Below, in pieces: positions 61,476-64,000 of a DNA stretch of 64,000 bases. The DNA comes from Filimonas zeae (lineage in GTDB: Bacteria > Bacteroidota > Bacteroidia > Chitinophagales > Chitinophagaceae). The translations under genes were made by a program, and so were the position numbers. The notes under the pieces were generated by a model, which had not been told where the DNA came from, did not search any database, and was given only the letters and a program-made list of their open reading frames with translations. The first letter of the stretch is position 1, and every line of letters begins with the position of its first letter. The stretch lies in assembly GCF_014641615.1 (NCBI RefSeq), contig NZ_BMIB01000002.1:1-64000 (forward strand), given 5' to 3'.

Positions 61476-62228
61476 ATGGAAACGTTTGACTACATAGTAC
61501 AGTACCCGGATGCGGCTGTTGCCCCATTTGTGGAGAGTTACTGGATGGTGAAAAACCATTCCGCCGCACCCAAAGAAATTGTACTGCTGCCGGATGGCCG
61601 TGTTGATCTCATTCTGTCCTGCGCCCCCAACGAACCTTTTGAAATACGATTGATGGGCCTGAGTACGGGTCCGGACTCCACCTCTATCCAACCCGGCACC
61701 CTCCTTTTTGCCATCAGCTTTAGGTTACTGGCAGGCGAATACCTGTTTGGCAGCAGCCTGGCAAGCCTGTTAAACAGCAGCAGCCGGATGCCGGAGCTGT
61801 TCTGGAATTTTTTACCGAAGGATTTGAATGACTTTCCCCTTTTCTGTATTAAAGCGGGCCATGCTATACAGCGGCAAATGCCGGATACAATTGATAACCG
61901 CAAAGAAGCCCTGTTTCAGTTACTATACAGCACCAATGGTAATATATGCGTGCAGGAACTGGCAGATCAGACTTACTGGAGCAGCCGGCAGATCAACCGG
62001 TATTTTCGTGATCATTATGGCTTACCCCTTAAAGCATACAGCAATATTCTGCGGTTCAGAGCTTCCTTCCCGCATATTAAAGCAGGCAGGTTGTTTCCGG
62101 AGCAGGACTTTGCAGACCAGCCACACTTCATAAAAGAAATCAAAAAACTGTCCGGTGCCCGGCCGAAGGATTTGTTCAAAAACGAAAACGACCGATTTAT
62201 ACAATTTTCCACCCTGCACAAAATATAG
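61476..62228 (+). CDS. AraC-family transcriptional regulator
   Basis: About 250 residues. The N-terminal region (YPDAAVAPFVESYWMVKNHS, IVLLPDGRVDLILS) is the type found in many AraC regulators with a DUF6597-like sensor. The C-terminal HTH (VQELADQTYWSSRQINRYFR, LKAYSNILRFRAS) shows a shortened second helix pair. Start at ATG 61476. It may regulate the downstream flavoprotein gene 24 bp away. Confidence 0.87.
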   Translation: METFDYIVQYPDAAVAPFVESYWMVKNHSAAPKEIVLLPDGRVDLILSCAPNEPFEIRLMGLSTGPDSTSIQPGTLLFAISFRLLAGEYLFGSSLASLLNSSSRMPELFWNFLPKDLNDFPLFCIKAGHAIQRQMPDTIDNRKEALFQLLYSTNGNICVQELADQTYWSSRQINRYFRDHYGLPLKAYSNILRFRASFPHIKAGRLFPEQDFADQPHFIKEIKKLSGARPKDLFKNENDRFIQFSTLHKI

Positions 62229-62233
62229 GTTTG
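62226..62233 (+). promoter_or_regulatory. Putative -7 box for the flavoprotein gene
   Basis: TAGGTTTG matches TAnnTTTG and overlaps the AraC stop codon, 19 bp before the ATG at 62253. The gene may thus have its own promoter as well as read-through. Confidence 0.4.
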
Positions 62234-62252
62234 CATAGTAAAACAATACAAC

Positions 62253-63401
62253 ATGCAACTACAAAATACACAGGTAGCCATTGTGGGCGGTGGTCCGGGC
62301 GGACTGGTACTGGCAAAATTATTACAACTACAGGGCGTAAGGGTAAAGGTGTACGAACGGGATGCGCATGCCGGTGTACGGCAACAGGGCGCCACGCTGG
62401 ACCTGCATGAGGAATCCGGCCTGAAAGCACTGGCTGCCTCAGGCCTCACAAGCGAATTTTACCGGCTATACCGCCCGGGTGCGGAAAAGGTGCGGGTAAC
62501 AGATGAAAATGGAGTGATACACTATGATGAACATACCCATGCAAGGCCCGATACCGCCAGCCATCACCGCCCGGAGATAGACCGTGGCCCCCTGCGCGAT
62601 CTGCTGATTCAAAGCCTTTCGCCCGGTACCATTGTGTGGAACTCACAGTTTATAGCCATGCAGCCTCAGCAACAGGGCTGGCTGCTTCGGTTTAAAAACG
62701 GCACGGAAGCCCACGCCGATCTGGTAATTGGTGCAGATGGCGCAAACTCCCGCATCCGCCCGTATGTTACAGATATAGCCCCCCTTTACTCGGGCATTAC
62801 GGTAGTAGAGGGCAATGTGTACCACGGCGAAAAAAATGCGCCGCATTTACATGCGCTGCTTAAAGGAGGAAAGCTATTTGCACTCGGCCATGGCAAAACC
62901 CTGATACTAAGCAGCAAAGGCGATGGCTCCATCTCTTTTTATACCGGCACCCGCGAAGCGGAAGACTGGGCTAACACCTGCGGCATCAATTTCAGCAATC
63001 AACAACAGGTGCTGGAGTGGTTTCGGCAACGCTTCAGCGACTGGAGCGATAGCTGGCAGGAACTGTTTGCTTCGAATGAAGCATACTTTATTCCCCGCCC
63101 CATGTATCACTACCCGCTGCAGCAAAGCTGGACCTCCCGGCCTGCAGTAACGCTGCTGGGCGATGCTGCACACCGCATGCCCCCTTACGCAGGAGAAGGT
63201 GTAAATATGGCTATGCTGGATGCGCTGGAACTGAGCCAGAGCCTGGCTGATGCCCGCTTCACTGATATAGCTGCCGCTATAGCGCATTATGAAAAACACA
63301 TGCTGGAGCGTGCATCTGAAGTAACCCGCATTACCCTGGAGAGTACAGAAATGTTACACTCCGCCAGCGGACTTCAGGCTCTGCTGCAATTATGGGCATA
63401 A
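62253..63401 (+). CDS. TetX-like FAD-dependent monooxygenase
   Basis: 382 residues. FAD-binding AIVGGGPGGLVLAKLLQLQG, the QGATLDLHEESGLKAL block, RPEIDRGPLRDLLIQSL, the DLVIGADGANSRIRPYV block and the C-terminal LLGDAAHRMPPYAGEGVNMA. The last match (GDAAHxMPPxAGxGVN) and the GATLDLH segment are characteristic of TetX and its relatives, but these are only distant by eye, so I give no symbol. It should hydroxylate an aromatic or polyketide-like substrate. Follows the AraC gene on the same strand. Confidence 0.9.
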   Translation: MQLQNTQVAIVGGGPGGLVLAKLLQLQGVRVKVYERDAHAGVRQQGATLDLHEESGLKALAASGLTSEFYRLYRPGAEKVRVTDENGVIHYDEHTHARPDTASHHRPEIDRGPLRDLLIQSLSPGTIVWNSQFIAMQPQQQGWLLRFKNGTEAHADLVIGADGANSRIRPYVTDIAPLYSGITVVEGNVYHGEKNAPHLHALLKGGKLFALGHGKTLILSSKGDGSISFYTGTREAEDWANTCGINFSNQQQVLEWFRQRFSDWSDSWQELFASNEAYFIPRPMYHYPLQQSWTSRPAVTLLGDAAHRMPPYAGEGVNMAMLDALELSQSLADARFTDIAAAIAHYEKHMLERASEVTRITLESTEMLHSASGLQALLQLWA

Positions 63402-63420
63402 CACTATCAATCCTGTTAAA

Positions 63421-63457
63421 ACAAAGGGCTGTGCATTTCACCTGCACAGCCCTTTGT
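63421..63457. terminator. Bidirectional terminator
   Basis: Fifteen-bp stem ACAAAGGGCTGTGCA / TGCACAGCCCTTTGT with a 7-nt loop and T-runs on both sides. It separates the convergent flavoprotein and pectate-lyase genes. Confidence 0.9.
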
Positions 63458-63476
63458 TTTATGCATCTGCTTTCTG

Positions 63477-64000
63477 TTACATAGAACCAGCCAGCACATT
63501 TACCGTACGGGTATACACACTGCCTGCGGCATCCGTAACACGAAAACGGAAAGAAGCCAGGCCATCGGCAGCCGGTGTAAAGTTCAGCTGCCCGTTCTCC
63601 TTAATATCTGTTTTACCGTTTACCACCTGATCTACCTGGTAAGTACATGTGCCGGTATAACCGCGCGACAGTTGTTTTAAATCAACCACAACCACTTTTC
63701 CGGCCACGCCTTCAAAATGCGGTTTTGCCATCCAGTTCAGATAAGCATCCAGATTGGTAAAGCCGTCTTTATCGGCATCTGCATTGGCATCGCTAAAGTC
63801 ACCTGCCGCAGAATGTACATTGGTACCTTTCAATTTCTCCCACCAATCAGGCAAACCATCATGGTCGGAATCAAAGCTGGTACTTCTATTCAACTCCGGA
63901 TAATTCTCCCAGCCGCCCACATCTTCCTGCGAATCCGGCAGGCCCGGCTTTCCGGATTTACTGCCTTTGCAGGAATAGGTGCTGTCCAGCGTTTCCTGTA
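63477..64000 (-). CDS. Probable pectate lyase, C-terminal part (5' end off window)
   Basis: The minus-strand frame is open from the window edge to the stop at 63477, about 173 residues. Sequence DSQEDVGGWENYPELNRS and SFDSDHDGLPDWWEKLKGTN, ADADKDGFTNLDAYLNWM match the C-terminal calcium-binding tail of Bacteroidota pectate lyases, followed by a beta-sandwich (GYTGTCTYQVDQVVNGKTDI, RFRVTDAAGSVYTRTVNV). The catalytic domain is off the window, so the family number (PL1 likely) is not certain. Confidence 0.7.
   Translation of the reverse strand, partial: QETLDSTYSCKGSKSGKPGLPDSQEDVGGWENYPELNRSTSFDSDHDGLPDWWEKLKGTNVHSAAGDFSDANADADKDGFTNLDAYLNWMAKPHFEGVAGKVVVVDLKQLSRGYTGTCTYQVDQVVNGKTDIKENGQLNFTPAADGLASFRFRVTDAAGSVYTRTVNVLAGSM

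Overview
The window looks like chromosome from a Bacteroidota member, most probably the Chitinophagaceae (Chitinophaga/Filimonas-like). The evidence is SusC/SusD with an N-terminal STN domain, an ECF sigma/FecR pair, LytS/LytTR two-component genes, SprB and Big_12 surface repeats, DUF4394, DUF3606 and GH28/GH95/CE8 enzymes, and promoter boxes of the TAnnTTTG type ahead of many genes. No phage, insertion sequence, integrase or CRISPR array was seen.

Layout. 1-6.0 kb: the 5' end of a giant secreted repeat protein on the minus strand (cadherin-like, SprB, Ig-like, then 288-bp tandem repeats running off the edge), followed by an AraC regulator. 7-16 kb: small genes, a lone receiver, thrS with a threonine-rich leader peptide and attenuator, a globin-like lipoprotein operon, a DUF4394 lipoprotein, DinB, and an HxlR/SDR divergent pair. 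15.8-24.1 kb: ECF sigma, FecR, SusC, SusD and a TlpA-like thioredoxin, a cell-surface-signalling uptake locus. 24.2-33 kb: Crp-type regulators, a receiver, two tandem DUF421 membrane proteins, and two copies of a small secreted-protein gene duplicated with promoter and terminator, flanking a GH35 enzyme and a methyltransferase. 33-41.4 kb: signalling genes, including a histidine kinase without its phospho-acceptor His, a multi-PAS kinase, and an operon of cytochrome P460, a P460-like lipoprotein, LytS kinase and LytTR regulator. 41.5-48.2 kb: a second HxlR/SDR pair, a 1554-residue helicase-nuclease, and a 21-bp degenerate repeat tract. 48.2-55.4 kb: a metallophosphoesterase with FG-GAP-like repeats, VOC and AraC genes, two unusual tRNA-like genes with their own promoter and terminator, and a leucine-rich-repeat protein paired with a zinc-ribbon SDR. 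55.4-64 kb: a pectin-degradation region (GH95, pectinesterase, GH28 split by a frameshift, the 3' end of a probable pectate lyase) with an AraC regulator and a TetX-like flavoprotein.

The strongest less-ordinary signals are (1) the thrS leader, with a Thr-codon-rich peptide, mutually exclusive hairpins and a terminator; (2) the pair of atypical tRNA-like genes; (3) the heptad-coding 21-bp repeat tract; (4) the duplicated secreted-protein transcription unit with a conserved box 100 bp upstream of the promoter; (5) the histidine kinase lacking its His; and (6) the P460/LytS/LytTR operon. All functional statements rest on reading the sequence and on family knowledge; no database search was possible.
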